64,000 nucleotides of DNA from Girardinichthys multiradiatus (Eukaryota > Chordata > Actinopteri > Cyprinodontiformes > Goodeidae): positions 45,261,975-45,325,974 of the forward strand of contig NC_061804.1 in assembly GCF_021462225.1 (NCBI RefSeq). The letters run 5' to 3'. Every line of letters begins with the position of its first letter. Positions within the stretch are counted from its first letter, which is position 1. A program made the position numbers and the translations under genes. This document shows positions 46,690 through 57,903 of the stretch, in pieces. The notes under the pieces are model-generated. The model searched no databases, was not told the DNA's origin, and was given only the letters and a program-made list of their open reading frames with translations.

Positions 46690-48219
46690 GGTAAGAGCTT
46701 CTGCATTAACTGGTGATGGTTGGCCTTTTCAGTTTAAACTTATCCTTGCTTCCCCTTCTTGCCTGTCAGGCACGACCAAGTCTTTCTCTCAGCCAGCCTC
46801 ATCAGGTTTACCAAGTTCCGATCTTCTTGCCTGTCGGGCTCGCCCACGTCCGCCAAGCCTAGTCAAGTTCATCAGGACCCATCCACACCTCATCAGGCAC
46901 ATTCCAGCCTAAGCAATTTATTCCATTCCCTCTCCAGCCAGTCTGCGTCTGAGTAAATGTATATATAAAAATAAACTTCTAATAGCCTTTCTTTGTGTTT
47001 TCCATTTGTAAGTCTTACGGGATTGAATTCTGAGTGCTACTCTGCCGGACAGGACAAAAAAACAAAAAAATATATTAAAATCTATAAAGACATATTAAAA
47101 ACATATTTATATAAAATTATTACTCCCTATTAAAAGGATCTACTTTCTTACACAATGCTACATTATTTTGTTCGAAAAAATATATTTTAGTAGAAAATTG
47201 TTTATTAGACTTACTGATTGAACATTAACGTATTTACACTGTCAATGCGCCCTCTGATTTCTCCAAAGGAGGGATGTCTCCCTCTTGTGGAGACATCTCT
47301 GTGCATCAGTTACAATGCACATGCAGTTTTGCCCCCAAATTACCTTCATTATACAGTTGCCTTTGATGGATTTTCTGCATCACCTATGTTATACAAAAAG
47401 CTGCTGTTGGCATAAAAATGTGAACTGAGAATATCATTGACGTAAATTCTCTGATGAAAAACGATACTGCTTGAAAATATATTCATGAAAATAATAAGCC
47501 ATCTAATCAGAGTCTGATTACTCTGTCCTCTCTAGAATTTCCGGGGACTATTTGCGCTCCAACATCTCCTGTTTAAGTTTGAAAATGTTCCTTATCCCTC
47601 TGGTCCACAGATGCTCCAAAGCATTCATGACTGAATATGAATATCAAATCTGTGAGATTCTTCATTTGACTTCACACTAAATTACCAGTTGTGTATTTAT
47701 TTGAATGCATGACTAAAATATCCATCCTCCATCTATCCATTCAGTCCATCTATGCATCCCTCCAAATCTGGGTCAGATTGCAAACATAGCAGACATTGGG
47801 TGAGAACTTTATTTATAACTGAAGATCCAAAAACGCTTCATGCACTTTCATAAACCTTGAAGCACATTTAATAGGTCTTATTAACAGAAATGTGATTGAC
47901 AAAGTAAAAATTAAACAATGCCTTATACATTTAAGTACAAAGTACATTATACATGATCTTGAACTTTATTTAAATGTACACTAAATGTACACTAAAAAAA
48001 GTGAAGCTCTTGAAAAACCATCGTAATTACAGTAATTGTAATAATGACATATTTGAAATACATGTAGATGTATTTTATCTAAATGTAAAGATGTATGTAC
48101 ATGTAAAATATGCAAAAAATGTGTGTAAAGAATGTTATTAGATATAAGCAATACAAAACAAAAATGTTTGCTTAAGAAAAGGATATGAGAGAATTTAAGT
48201 ACACCCTTTCATCAAACTT
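46690..48219. other. AT-rich region, no gene
   Basis: 46750-46930 has repetitive CTCATCAGG-type text, perhaps a retroelement tail. Beyond 47050 it is AT-rich. A short perfect hairpin (GATGTCTCC, 7-base loop, GGAGACATC) lies at 47273-47297. Confidence 0.5.
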
Positions 48220-48530
48220 TTTGACAGGTGGGCGGGACTTCCGGTGAGGGCGGGAGTTCCGGTTGGCGCCATGTGGGCGCCATGTGGGTGCCATGTGGGC
48301 AGGAGGTCACGTGGTCAAGCAGGTGGTGTGTCCAAGGGGGCGTAACCGTGGATGCTGATTGCTTGTCGTCATTAGGGGCGATACCTTAAATGAGTCAATT
48401 AAAACACAGGGGTGTGTTTAAGGGTGTTACGGGGAAGGCCTTAAATGAGCCAATTAAAACACACAGGGGTGTGTTTAAGGGTGTTATTAATAATCTGTAT
48501 GTTTTTTCAGGCGTTAATACATCTAAAAAC
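48220..48530. repeat. GC-rich start of the polymerase element: GGCGCCATGTGG and 45 bp repeats
   Basis: Three tandem GGCGCCATGTGG-like units at 48264-48300. Then a block beginning TTAAATGAGTCAATTAAAAC and ending GTTTAAGGGTGTTA occurs at about 48387-48428 and again at 48441-48486. It may be a promoter or terminal region of the element that follows. Confidence 0.5.
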
Positions 48531-48676
48531 AAAAAAGACATGCATCCTTTTATATTTTAAAGGTATAATCAACTTAATGTTGACCTATCACATGAAATCC
48601 TGATAAAATGAACTGTGTAACCTGACAGAAATTGTAAGTTTATTTTGCTTTACAGCAGGACCTATTTGTTGAATAC

Positions 48677-49769
48677 ATGAGCCAGTCTAAATCAGTTCAA
48701 AATAGAAAAGACCTAAAAAGTAAATTAAAAGATTGTGCTTCACTACATCGATGGAACAAGAAAAACCTTCAGCTTCTGCGTCAACATACTGGAAAAGCAG
48801 CTGAAAGAGGTAAGACGAATATGAGATTAACAGAAAAAAAAAAGAACTTCAGTATACTGTTTCCAAGTTATAAATTGACCAGCAATGATGTGTTTGTTTT
48901 TGAATCATGAGAGACTCCATTTTAGGAAAAAAGGAATGATAATTTTAGTTACCTGTAGCTTTTCTAAAACATTTACTTTTTCATCTTAGAGTAAAAGGTT
49001 ATTCAGGGGGGGGGGGGTTACAGTTATACTATATACAACTGTTAGGGGCGATGTCAGGAAGGGCAGTTAGGTCTGTTCCTTAGATAACCATATTACCTTT
49101 GAACTGGAAAAACAGCTGAAAGAGGTAAGACGAATATGAGATTAACAGAAAAAAAAAGAACTTCAGTATACTGTTTCCAAGTTACAAATTGACCAGCAAT
49201 GATGTGTTTGTTTTTGAATCATGAGAGACTCCATTTTAGGAAAAAAGGAATGATAATTTTAGTTACCTGTAGCTTTTCTAAAACATTTACTTTTTCATCT
49301 TAGAGTAAAAGGTTATTCAGGGCGGGTTACAGTTATACTATATACAACTGTTAGGGGCGATGTCAGGAAGGGCAGTTAGGTCTGTTCCTTAGATAACCAT
49401 ATCACCTTTGAACTCAAGAAAGGGTTTTGGTCTTAAAAACATAGTCTTTGCAGTTGAGATAACACTGTCATGTTCTGGTATAAATACTGTGAGTAAATGT
49501 TGTCCGGGGGCTCTGTTTCATTGGCTAACCTCAGTGTCAGGGTCTTCAAATGCTGAATGTCTTTGAACCATAACACTTGTTACATTGAAAATACTAGTAC
49601 TGACAAGAAAAAATGTCGGTAAATATTTCAGGAAACCCGGAAATTGTGGAATCTACTTCTGATAATTCACAAAAGCACAATGACATCTTTAAACGTAAGT
49701 AAGTAAGTATTCATCTTTAAGAAATCATTAAATGCATGTGAATGTTCTCTAATTTTGTTTATATATATT

Positions 49770-49844
<75 letters not shown>

Positions 49845-50849
49845 TCTTTGTCATAGAACCCACCGCTGATGACCTTGATGATTTCATCTTGACACAATCA
49901 GATTATGGTAAGTAAATGTTAAATGCAATAAAATATATATATATATACATTTATATATTATAGTTAACCCTTGACAATGTTTCAATTTATAGATTTGATG
50001 AGAGAGGTAAACCCGAATGATCAAGTTGGAGGGTTCAGCGGCTGGAATCGACAGTCAAAATTGAGAAGGCGAATTATTTCCAAACAAGAAAAAACCCCAA
50101 CAACATCTGAACTTTCTTCTAACACAGAAATTAAAACTGATTCTTTGAATACTCCTCCGTCAATTATCATCATTTTCCCTGAAGACACACCGGATAAGTT
50201 ACCGGCACCACCAGAAAGTAAGTCCTAAGAACTAACTATTTTTCTTTGAGAGTGAATGTATTTTAAACCTCAGATAAAACTGTTTACAGATTCGACTGAG
50301 AGCTCTGTGGAAGACACAGCTGTCGAGCAGCAGCAGCAGCAGGGTAGAAAAAAAAAAATGTAAATAAAAACAATATATATATATATATGTATTTTAAGCA
50401 TAGTTCAATAAAATGTCATATAAACCTGTTTACAGATACATCCAAAGATGCCACATTGAATCCGCCCACCAGAAGGTCGCTTTTCAAAGATCAAGACAGC
50501 TTTCAGCAGAGAGGCACCGTTTCAGTTCAACAAGAAGTGAAATCTGGAGGTTTTACCGCAAAGAATCGGAGTAAGATTTAAAAAAAAAAACTTGTGTATT
50601 TTAAAAACTATTTTTCGTTTTATTTATGAACGCTGTGCTGTGCAGCGTAAGATAACTTTTATTGTCTTCTGTTTTTACAGAATATTTAACCCCGGCCAAA
50701 AGACAGCGACTCTCTGCGCTACAAAGCAGAGCAACGCTAGTGAGTGGATTAATGAACGGTACGTTTTAATTCATACATACATACTGAATTAATTTGAATT
50801 CCTTTTTTTTTTTTTTCCAGCTTTAATGTGATTATTTCAATATAATTTT

Positions 50850-50889
<40 letters not shown>

Positions 50890-51103
50890 TTGTTTTATTT
50901 ATTTATTTATTTTTTTGTTCATTCTCCTTACAGAGGTAACGTTGATGGTAGGACAGATTGGCCACAGAAACGGACAACGCAGGAAGACAGTCTCTACAGC
51001 CTCACGGAATCTTCGTAATAAGGCCTCATCGTTAACGCTTCTGGCAACATGTCAGATTCTGTTAAAGAAGCATTTTGGTGACATCAAGGTGATTTTAAAC
51101 TGA
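48677..51103 (+). CDS. Spliced eight-exon gene upstream of polymerase, unknown function
   Basis: Predicted exons: 48677-48809, 49632-49694, 49857-49907, 49993-50217, 50290-50343, 50436-50570, 50681-50758, 50934-51103. Every internal exon is a multiple of three and every intron is in phase 1, with GT donors (several GTAAG) and AG acceptors after pyrimidine tracts. Joined, the exons form one open frame of 302 codons plus stop. The product is charged and serine/glutamine-rich, with a basic TPAKRQR stretch in exon 7 and no domain I recognise. The polymerase exon also begins after a phase-1 acceptor (AG at 51176), so these exons could instead be a spliced N-terminus of the polymerase through a donor inside exon 8. 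Confidence 0.65.
48790..49413. repeat. 312 bp tandem duplication across exon 1 end
   Basis: 48790-49101 is repeated almost base for base at 49102-49413, including the end of exon 1 and its splice donor (GAAAGAG|GTAAGACG). Differences are few (a G-run length and single bases), so the duplication is recent. Confidence 0.92.
49769..49839. repeat. (TA)n microsatellite in intron
   Basis: About 35 TA units between predicted exons 2 and 3. A shorter run lies at 50853-50885. Confidence 0.95.
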
Positions 51104-51327
51104 ACTGATCACTGTGTTTTTTTTTTTTTTCCTGTAGGTTAGTTTTATTTTATTTCATTTTTTTCTAATGTTCATAGAAATGGAGAACCGAATCAGACTT
51201 GCCCTGGATGAAATAAGAAATTTAGTTAATTAACTTAACAAAATTCCCGTTAATGCAGAAGTAGCAGATAACATCGTTTTAAATGCATCTCCTGCTAACA
51301 GTGAAAATGTAATAAATGAAGATCAGC

Positions 51328-51606
51328 ACGGTGACGTTTGAAACGTAATCAATCAGGCTCTTGAAGATTTAAATAGAGCATTGTATCCACTCAGCAGTGA
51401 GCAAAATGATCCACCTGACACTCATCAGAATCCTTCTACGTCACACGCCGCAGATCGGCACGGTGACGTTTTAAATGTAATCAATCAGGCTCTTGAAGAT
51501 TTAAATAGAGCACCATCTCCACACAGCAGCATTGAGGAAAATGATTCATCTGACAGTCATCAGAATCCTTCTATGTCACACGCCGCAGATCAGCACGGGG
51601 GTCATT
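51328..51606 (+). repeat. ~130 bp coding tandem repeat in polymerase N-terminal extension
   Basis: The unit beginning CACGGTGACGTTT and including AATCAATCAGGCTCTTGAAG and CATCAGAATCCTTCTA occurs at about 51328-51453 and 51459-51593, with the start of a third. In frame it encodes VINQALEDLNRA and later HQNPS-SHAAD. Confidence 0.88.
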
Positions 51607-52299
51607 TCAATACGGACGTAGCAGTTAGTTCTGATCAAATAGGACGAAACCCTCCAGCCGTGGTTGAACGTGAACATTTTAATAACCATGAAATAAGGAG
51701 ACCTTTTACCATACTGCCGCCCTGTCCAAGTAACGTTCCAGATTTAGCAGCATTCTATACAGACATCATGCGTATTATCATTGAATTAGCCGACGCTGCG
51801 AGATCGTTAACCAGACGTAACGACGTTGTGCAGCTGGAATTAGTGGGTGAAAATCTCAATCGTCACATCACATTTACTGTTACAGATGATGGAAATATGA
51901 TCCTGCCTGCTTTCGAAAACTTCCTCGATGATTTAGTACAATCGAATGCAAATATACCTGTAGATAATAACATGGAATTTGTTCTTCAGGTTGTTAATGA
52001 CCCAGCAGGAGGTTCTAAGCGTAAAGCTGCAGGAACGTTAGACTGTGAACTGTTTAATAAGAAAATGCGTCATTTGTATATTATAAACAATACCGGTAAT
52101 CAGTTATGTTTTGCAATCAGCCTCGCACACGTCTCTGATCCTGAGCTCACGGATCACCGTGCTGTAGAACTGGGGAGGAGATGGCAGCATCAGGCAGGCC
52201 TCGACGAGCAAACAGCAGTTACTTTTAGTGATATTGGTAAATTTGAAACCATTCTGAAGAGAAAAATTGTAGTGTTTCACAGAACCACGGGCTCTACTG

Positions 52300-52668
52300 T
52301 CAGTCAGTCAGTCATTTTCTACCGCTTATTCCATAGTGGGTCACGGGGAGCTGGTGCCTATCTCCAGCAGTCTACGGGCAAGAGGCAGGGTACACCCTGG
52401 ACAGGTCGCCAGTCCATCGCAGGGCAACACACATACAACCATACACACACTCATTCATACACCTAAGGGCAATTTTAGAGTTACCAATTAACCTTACAGG
52501 CATGTTTTTGGACTGTGGGAGGAAGCCGGAGTACCCGGTGAGAACCCACGCATGCACGGGGAGAACATGCAAACTCCATGCAGAAAGACCCCAGGCCGGG
52601 AATTGAACCCAGGACCTTCTTGCTGCAAGGCAACAGTGCTACCAACTGTGCCACCGTGCAGCCCCACT
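52300..52668 (-). mobile_element. tRNA-derived SINE, copy 2, inserted in polymerase
   Basis: Closely matches the SINE at 40077-40440 in the same orientation. The 9-base duplication GCTCTACTG lies at 52291-52299 and 52669-52677. SINE plus one duplication is 378 bases, a multiple of three, but its own stops end the frame at 52466. Confidence 0.95.
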
Positions 52669-55597
52669 GCTCTACTGCTCTGTGTAAATTTGAGACCAGT
52701 TTCCCTGATCGTTCAAACCCTCTGTTTTTGCTGTAATTTCAAGGTCATTACTATGGGATAAAAAATCTCAAAGGTTTTATGGGGTGCAGATATATTTGTA
52801 ATTACTGTTACGCCAGCTATGAGAATGTAAACACACACCATTGTGAAGGTTATTGTCCAGTGTGTCGAACATATAAATGTATGCAAGAGATTAGCAATCC
52901 TGTAAGCTGTGCAGGCTGTCAAAGAATCTGTCGTAATTCCTCATGTTTCAGCAGACACAGGGAACCGCGCATCAGAAATAGTGCTGACAGACCTATGAGT
53001 GACTGTGAGTTGGTAAAACTGTGTAAAGTATGCAAACGGATATACGTTATTCCAATCAGTAAACCGAATATTACCACACGTGTGTAATGTAAAATGCAGT
53101 ATTTGCGGTGAAAATTTACCCCCCAGCCTAGACATTACATGCGATGATCATAAGTGTTACATTCAGCCTTGCAGTGCAATTAATCAGCTTGATGATAAAC
53201 TGATTTTTTATGATTTCGAATGCCTCGTCAATGAGAGCGGCGTGCATACCCCCTTTCTGGTCTGTGCTAAAACGTTGAAAGGTGATGAATGGTACGCTTA
53301 TGGACTGAATTGCACCCAAAAATTTCTCCTGCATTTCAGGAGGCCGAAGTACAGAGGCTTCACCTTAATAGCGCACAATGCGCGGGGGTACGATGGTTAC
53401 CTGATCCTCAATGCAATGCTGCAGTTAGGCATTAAACCTCATCTCGTCATGGTAGGAAGTAAACTTCTCTGTTTAACCGACCCTAATTACAGGTTAAAAT
53501 ACATTGATAGCCTGTCATTTATGTGCATAAAGCTTAGCGCCATGCTGAAAGCGTTAAGCTTTACCGATCAAAGCAAGGGTTTTTTTCCCCACCTATTTTC
53601 CTCTGAACAACGTCTCCAGTATGTGGGGCCTTTTCCTCCTCCATCCTGCTACGCTGTAGAACGCATGAGTCTTCAAGAACAACAGGTGTTTAGCAGCTGG
53701 TACAGAGAAGCGAGCAAAGAGGTCTTTGACTTTAAGAATGAAGCTATTCGTTATTGTAAAAATGACGTTGAAATTCTTTTTCAAGGATGCTTAAAATTCA
53801 GAGACGAGTTCTTTAAGGAGACAAGTGTGGATCCGTTTAAAAGTGTCACAATAGCATCAGCCTGCGTGAAGGTTTTTGTAACCAATTTCCTTCCTCCTCA
53901 AACCTTAGCCATTCCATCACCTCTGGACTACAGACGTAGCAGTAAAACGTTCACCAGCGCGTCCATTCAATGGCTCGGCTGGATTGCAGACAGCAGAGCC
54001 ATATTTATCGAGCATGCATTAAATAGGGGTGAAAAGAAAATCGGGCCATATTCAGTGGATGGGTATGCAGAGATTAATGGTGTCAAAGTTGCGTTTGAAT
54101 TTGACGGCTGTTTTTTCCACGGCTGTAAAAAGTGTTACATGCCTCATGACAAGTGTCCGTTGAGAGGGGTCGCATTTGAACAGTTTTACGCAGCCACTGT
54201 TGAGAGAAGCAAGGTGTTACAAACTGTGTACGGCCTTCATCTCGAAGTCATATGGGAGCATGAGTGGATTGAAATGAAAAAATCAGACCCAGGGGTGATC
54301 AGCTTTCTTGAGAAAGTTAATGCACCCGAACCGCTATCCCCCCGGGATGCTCTGTATGGTGGTCGCACCTGTCCTATGAGGTTGAGGTACACAGCGGAAC
54401 CGGATGAAACTGTACACTATGTGGATTACACATGTCTGTACCCTTATATAAACGCCAACTGCGTTTTTCCCCTCGGACACCCCACCATCATTTACAAAGA
54501 TTTTGATGACCCCAGCAGCTACTTCGGTATAATCAAAGCTGTGGTCTACCCACCACGTAACCTGTTGTTCCCTGTTTTGCCTTACAGAACATCCCAAGGT
54601 AAACTTGTGTTCACTCTCTGCCGCACATGCGCTGAAATAAATAACCAGTCAGGTCCCTGCATGCATAATGATGAGGACAGAGCTCTGACGGGTGTTTGGG
54701 TGAGTGTAGAACTCTGTAAAGCATTGGAGTGTAGTTATCGGGTAAGCAGGAGGCTTCAGGCTATCCGTCTGAAGCAGTGGATCAGGAGAGTAAGTCAAAG
54801 TATATAAGCGACTACAAACAGCATCAGGGCATCCAATTAGACCCTGAGAAAATCGAGGTGAATCCTGCCAAAAGGCAGGTTGCAAAATTGTGTTTAAACA
54901 GTTTTTGGGGGAAATTTGCGCAAAGAAGTGATCTGTCTCAGACCACACTCATCACTAACCCTGAAGACTTTTTCAGCTTCATGTTCTCGAGTAAATACAG
55001 GGTTAACTATTTTCATTTTTTCAACCCTGAAATGTGTGTAGTGCAGTGGAATTTCAGTAAACGTGTCATATATCCACCAAGTAAGACAAATAATGTGTTT
55101 ATTGCAGCATTCACCACCGCTTATGCACGTTTAAAACTTCTCAGCAGCATGGAGAAGTTACAGGACAGATTGATTTATATTGACACGGACAGTTTGATTT
55201 ATGTGACAAAAAGTGGTGAAACTCCTCTGGAATTGGGGAATTATCTGGGTGATCTTACTGACGAGTTAGATGGTGACAGCATTTCGGAGTTTGCATCGAC
55301 AGGACCCAAAATGTAATGATACGTGCTAAAGGCATCACTCAGATGCATGAATGCCGCGAGAGGGTCAATTTTGACAGCATCAAAGGGCTGGTCGAGGGCT
55401 ACTTACAGAGGTCAAGTGAGGATGTCATTGAAATCCCTCAACACACGTTCAAGAGGGATAAAAAGAGATTCCGTTTGACAAACGCGACATTTCTTAAAAT
55501 GTTTCGACTGGTGTATGACAAGAGACGTCTTTTTTCTGACGGGACAACTCTGCCTTTCGGTTATTAGAGTTGAAGAAGAAATAAAATAAAAAGTCAC

Positions 55598-56269
55598 ATG
55601 GATTTACAGGAGATTGTTTTTGATCCTAGATTTAGAGCACCTTTCTCATGTATGATAGTTGGACCCAGCGGCTGCGGGAAAACTTTCTTTGTAAAAAGTA
55701 TTTTACAAAACTGTAATCATGTCATGGATATTGTTCCAGAAAATATTGTATGGATTTACACATCTTTTCAACCCATGTATGCTGAATTGCAGAAGATGAA
55801 TAAAAATATTACCTTTGTGGAAGGATTGCCTCATTCTTTTGAAGATGAAAACCTGTTTCCTCCTGATCAGAATCATCTGATTATTCTAGACGATGTTATC
55901 GCTCAAGCCTCAGATGATGAAAACGTGATGAAGGTCTTTACCCAGTTTCGTCACCATCGTAATATGAGTGTTATGATGTTGACTCAGAATGTTTTTCATC
56001 AGGGAAAGTTCAGTCGCACTATTAGTTTGAACTGTAATTATATGGTGTTGTTTAAGAACCCGAGAGATAAACTCCAGCTGAATATACTGGCCCGCCAAAT
56101 GTTTCCATCTCAAAAGGGTCTCTTCTTGGAGAGTTTTGAAGACGCAACGAGAGAAGCTCATGGATATTTAATCATCGATTTTACGCCTACCTGCCCAGAA
56201 CATTTCAGACTGAGAACGGGGATACTTCCTCAGCAGTGGCCTGCTGTGTACGTGCCCAGAACAAAGTAA
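55598..56269 (+). CDS. FtsK/HerA (A32-like) DNA-packaging ATPase
   Basis: An intact 223-residue frame. P-loop GPSGCGKT at residues 22-29, Walker B LIILDD at 94-99, a LTQN polar motif near 130 and a NPRD arginine near 151. Such ATPases pump element DNA into capsids in Polintons, adintoviruses and relatives. It starts 31 bases after the polymerase stop and ends 7 bases before the next ATG, a compact virus-like layout. No frame damage, in contrast to the polymerase beside it. Confidence 0.88.
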   Translation: MDLQEIVFDPRFRAPFSCMIVGPSGCGKTFFVKSILQNCNHVMDIVPENIVWIYTSFQPMYAELQKMNKNITFVEGLPHSFEDENLFPPDQNHLIILDDVIAQASDDENVMKVFTQFRHHRNMSVMMLTQNVFHQGKFSRTISLNCNYMVLFKNPRDKLQLNILARQMFPSQKGLFLESFEDATREAHGYLIIDFTPTCPEHFRLRTGILPQQWPAVYVPRTK

Positions 56270-56276
56270 GTCATCA

Positions 56277-56612
56277 TGTCTGCGCGTATAAAAACGAATT
56301 TAATTCAGAGCTTTTTACCAGGCCTGTCCACAGAAACGTAAAGATATTCTCGCACACTGCTCTCCCGACTTTATTTAGGCTCTGTGCGAGATTGCACTGA
56401 ATATCCTAAAAGGTAACATTAAACTATCACCCTCTCAACACCGACAATTGAAGAAACAAAGAAATATCATCAGATTGTTGGGTGATAAAAGAACCGGGAT
56501 AAAAACTAAACAGTTGGCTCTCAAAAAGCAACGAGGTGGTTTTATTCTCCCCATCTTAACGGCTCTTGCACCCTTGATCGGTGATCTAGTGGGTGGAATC
56601 ATCAGGAGATAA
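56277..56612 (+). pseudogene. Small basic protein with hydrophobic C-terminus (Polinton PX-like)
   Basis: ATG at 56277 opens 22 residues and then shifts. The next frame resumes as CPQKRKDILAHCSPDF, meets one TAG near 56380 and then runs to 56612: ALCEIALNILKGNIKLS, a lysine/glutamine-rich middle, and a C-terminus GGFILPILTALAPLIGDLVG. A basic body with a Gly-Gly hydrophobic tail resembles membrane-active or core proteins of Polinton-like viruses. Its stop overlaps the next start (TAATG). Confidence 0.65.
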
Positions 56613-57439
56613 TGTCTCTCAGAACATCGCAGAAGATGTTTCTCATTTCACCTCATCAATTCAAGCGTCTGACCCAGTCAGACACGTCCATCAGACAGAC
56701 GGCGGAGGAGAATTTGGATGCTGAAATGAGAGCGATATTAAACGAGCCGGGTTTGACTTCTTATGAAAAAATCAAGAGATACAATGCTCTTCTCCAGAGG
56801 TATCTGACTTTACTTAAGCAAGGTGTCAAAGAAGAAAAACAGCGGGTCAGTTTAACGCTGCAGCGTGACACAGAGGTTCCTGAACATGAGCGGTCCCAAC
56901 AAAAACAAGGCCCAGGGCAGGACGAGGCCCCTAAGGATCAGGTTCTTACGGAAGTACTGAAAAGCCTTCCTAAACACAACCGTAAAAATGCCGAGTACAT
57001 TTTGAAGACATTATCCGAAAGAAGTGAGAGTTGGACTTCGCGAGGTGAATTTGTATTTAAAGGAAAGGTTATAAAAGGGTCCCACATGATTGATTTGTTG
57101 AAAAATCTCATGCTTCCGTTTAAAAAATCTGGAGCATCACAAACCCGAGGATGGTCTGATTTTCTACACACCTTGTCAGAGGTAAACATCCCTATATCTT
57201 CAGTCATTAACCCTTATGCTCGTGAAGAATATAGACGTTTCAAAACAGAGGGTACATCGATTGAAAATGGGGATACACCCCCCCGCGTTAAGCAGAGAAG
57301 AAAAAGAAGAAGGCAGATAACTCATTCTCCCTACTGGTCGAGATCTGAGCTGGAAGATCCAAAAAATGCTGATGGGAGATCAAAAAGGTCTCTTCGTAAG
57401 ACGACACTACCACCCCGATGGATTACATTTTCACCATAA
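56612..57439 (+). CDS. Conserved Polinton-associated protein, function unknown
   Basis: An intact 275-residue frame. The N-terminal part is helical and charged (LDAEMRAILNEPGLTSYEK, YNALLQRYLTLLKQG). The middle is a linker rich in Gln, Pro and Glu. The C-terminal domain holds GEFVFKGKVIKGSHMIDLLK and GWSDFLHTLSEVNIPISSV, ending in a strongly basic tail (RVKQRRKRRRQ). I recall similar proteins beside the ATPase in fish Polinton/adintovirus-like elements, but no activity is known to me. The overlap with the previous gene suggests joint expression. Confidence 0.7.
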   Translation: MSLRTSQKMFLISPHQFKRLTQSDTSIRQTAEENLDAEMRAILNEPGLTSYEKIKRYNALLQRYLTLLKQGVKEEKQRVSLTLQRDTEVPEHERSQQKQGPGQDEAPKDQVLTEVLKSLPKHNRKNAEYILKTLSERSESWTSRGEFVFKGKVIKGSHMIDLLKNLMLPFKKSGASQTRGWSDFLHTLSEVNIPISSVINPYAREEYRRFKTEGTSIENGDTPPRVKQRRKRRRQITHSPYWSRSELEDPKNADGRSKRSLRKTTLPPRWITFSP

Positions 57440-57603
57440 ACCGTTATAAGAAAATGAAATATGTAGTCTATTTCTTTTATTCAATAAAATATTTATTTAT
57501 TCTATTTTTCAAGTCTAACTTTGTTCTCTACTTCACACACTAACATATGATATCATTACACAAATATTAAATCATAAGAAGAAAAAAAAAAAAATAAGAC
57601 AAT
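57440..57603. terminator. AT-rich convergent 3' region with poly(A) signals
   Basis: AATAAA on the plus strand at 57484, with AATAAA also readable on the minus strand within 57475-57500. It separates the plus-strand genes from the minus-strand protease. Confidence 0.6.
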
Positions 57604-57903
57604 TTAAATTCCATAACAATCCATAAATATCTCCAAAGAGCATGTTCCGTGAGTATAAAATGTACAACTTTGATTAACGACACATTTCTGATATTTTTTC
57701 ACAAAGTTAGATACCATTAAATCATTCTTAATCACATCTCCGGTGTATTTCGACAACACTTGCTGCAGTGATAATCCGCACGCTCTATGACATAGATAAA
57801 AAATGCAATGGTGACCGCACACAGTGGACAGAGTGTTTTGAAGCTGATTATTATGATACAATATTTTTGAGGATCTGTCTTCTAAAAATGTTACGATGCT
57901 TGA
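57604..57903 (-). pseudogene. Adenain-like cysteine protease C-terminus, truncated
   Basis: The minus-strand frame enters from the SINE junction at about 57903 (SSIVTFLEDRSSKILYHNNQ) and reads LQNTLSTVCGHHCIFYLCHR (near 57845-57785), the Gln and Cys region of adenovirus/Polinton-type maturation proteases, then continues to a stop at 57604. The catalytic His and Asp/Asn lie upstream and are lost. The known role of the family is cleavage of capsid precursors. Convergent orientation to the other genes is as seen. Confidence 0.72.

Larger units (their letters stand above)
51180..55566 (+). pseudogene. Protein-primed family B DNA polymerase (Polinton type), broken
   Basis: Frame from ATG 51180. 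An N-terminal extension is followed by a Cys-rich zinc-binding region (52780-53160), the 3'-5' exonuclease (YDFEC near 53205, IAHNARGYDGY near 53360, YCKNDVEIL near 53750), polymerase motif A (VDYTCLYPY near 54424), motif B (LCLNSFWGKF near 54890), motif C (YIDTDSLIY near 55173) and the terminal TLPFGY. Breaks: TAA at 51231, TGA at 51339, SINE insertion at 52300-52677, frameshift near 53085, and deletions with frame change near 54740 and 55313. Catalytic motifs are all recognisable. The family copies linear genomes using a terminal protein. Confidence 0.88.
48220..57903 (+). mobile_element. Polinton/adintovirus-like element, decayed
   Basis: Contains, left to right, a spliced upstream gene, protein-primed DNA polymerase B, packaging ATPase, small basic/hydrophobic protein, a 275-residue protein and, reversed, an adenain-like protease. 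This combination is characteristic of Polintons/Mavericks and related adintoviruses. Integrase, major and minor capsid genes and terminal repeats were not found, so the copy is partial. Left and right limits are estimates; the right one is set by a SINE fragment. Confidence 0.82.

Noticed and set aside
52372..52761. Frames across the SINE (plus and minus)
   Set aside because: They translate SINE sequence; the same frames appear at 40131-40382.
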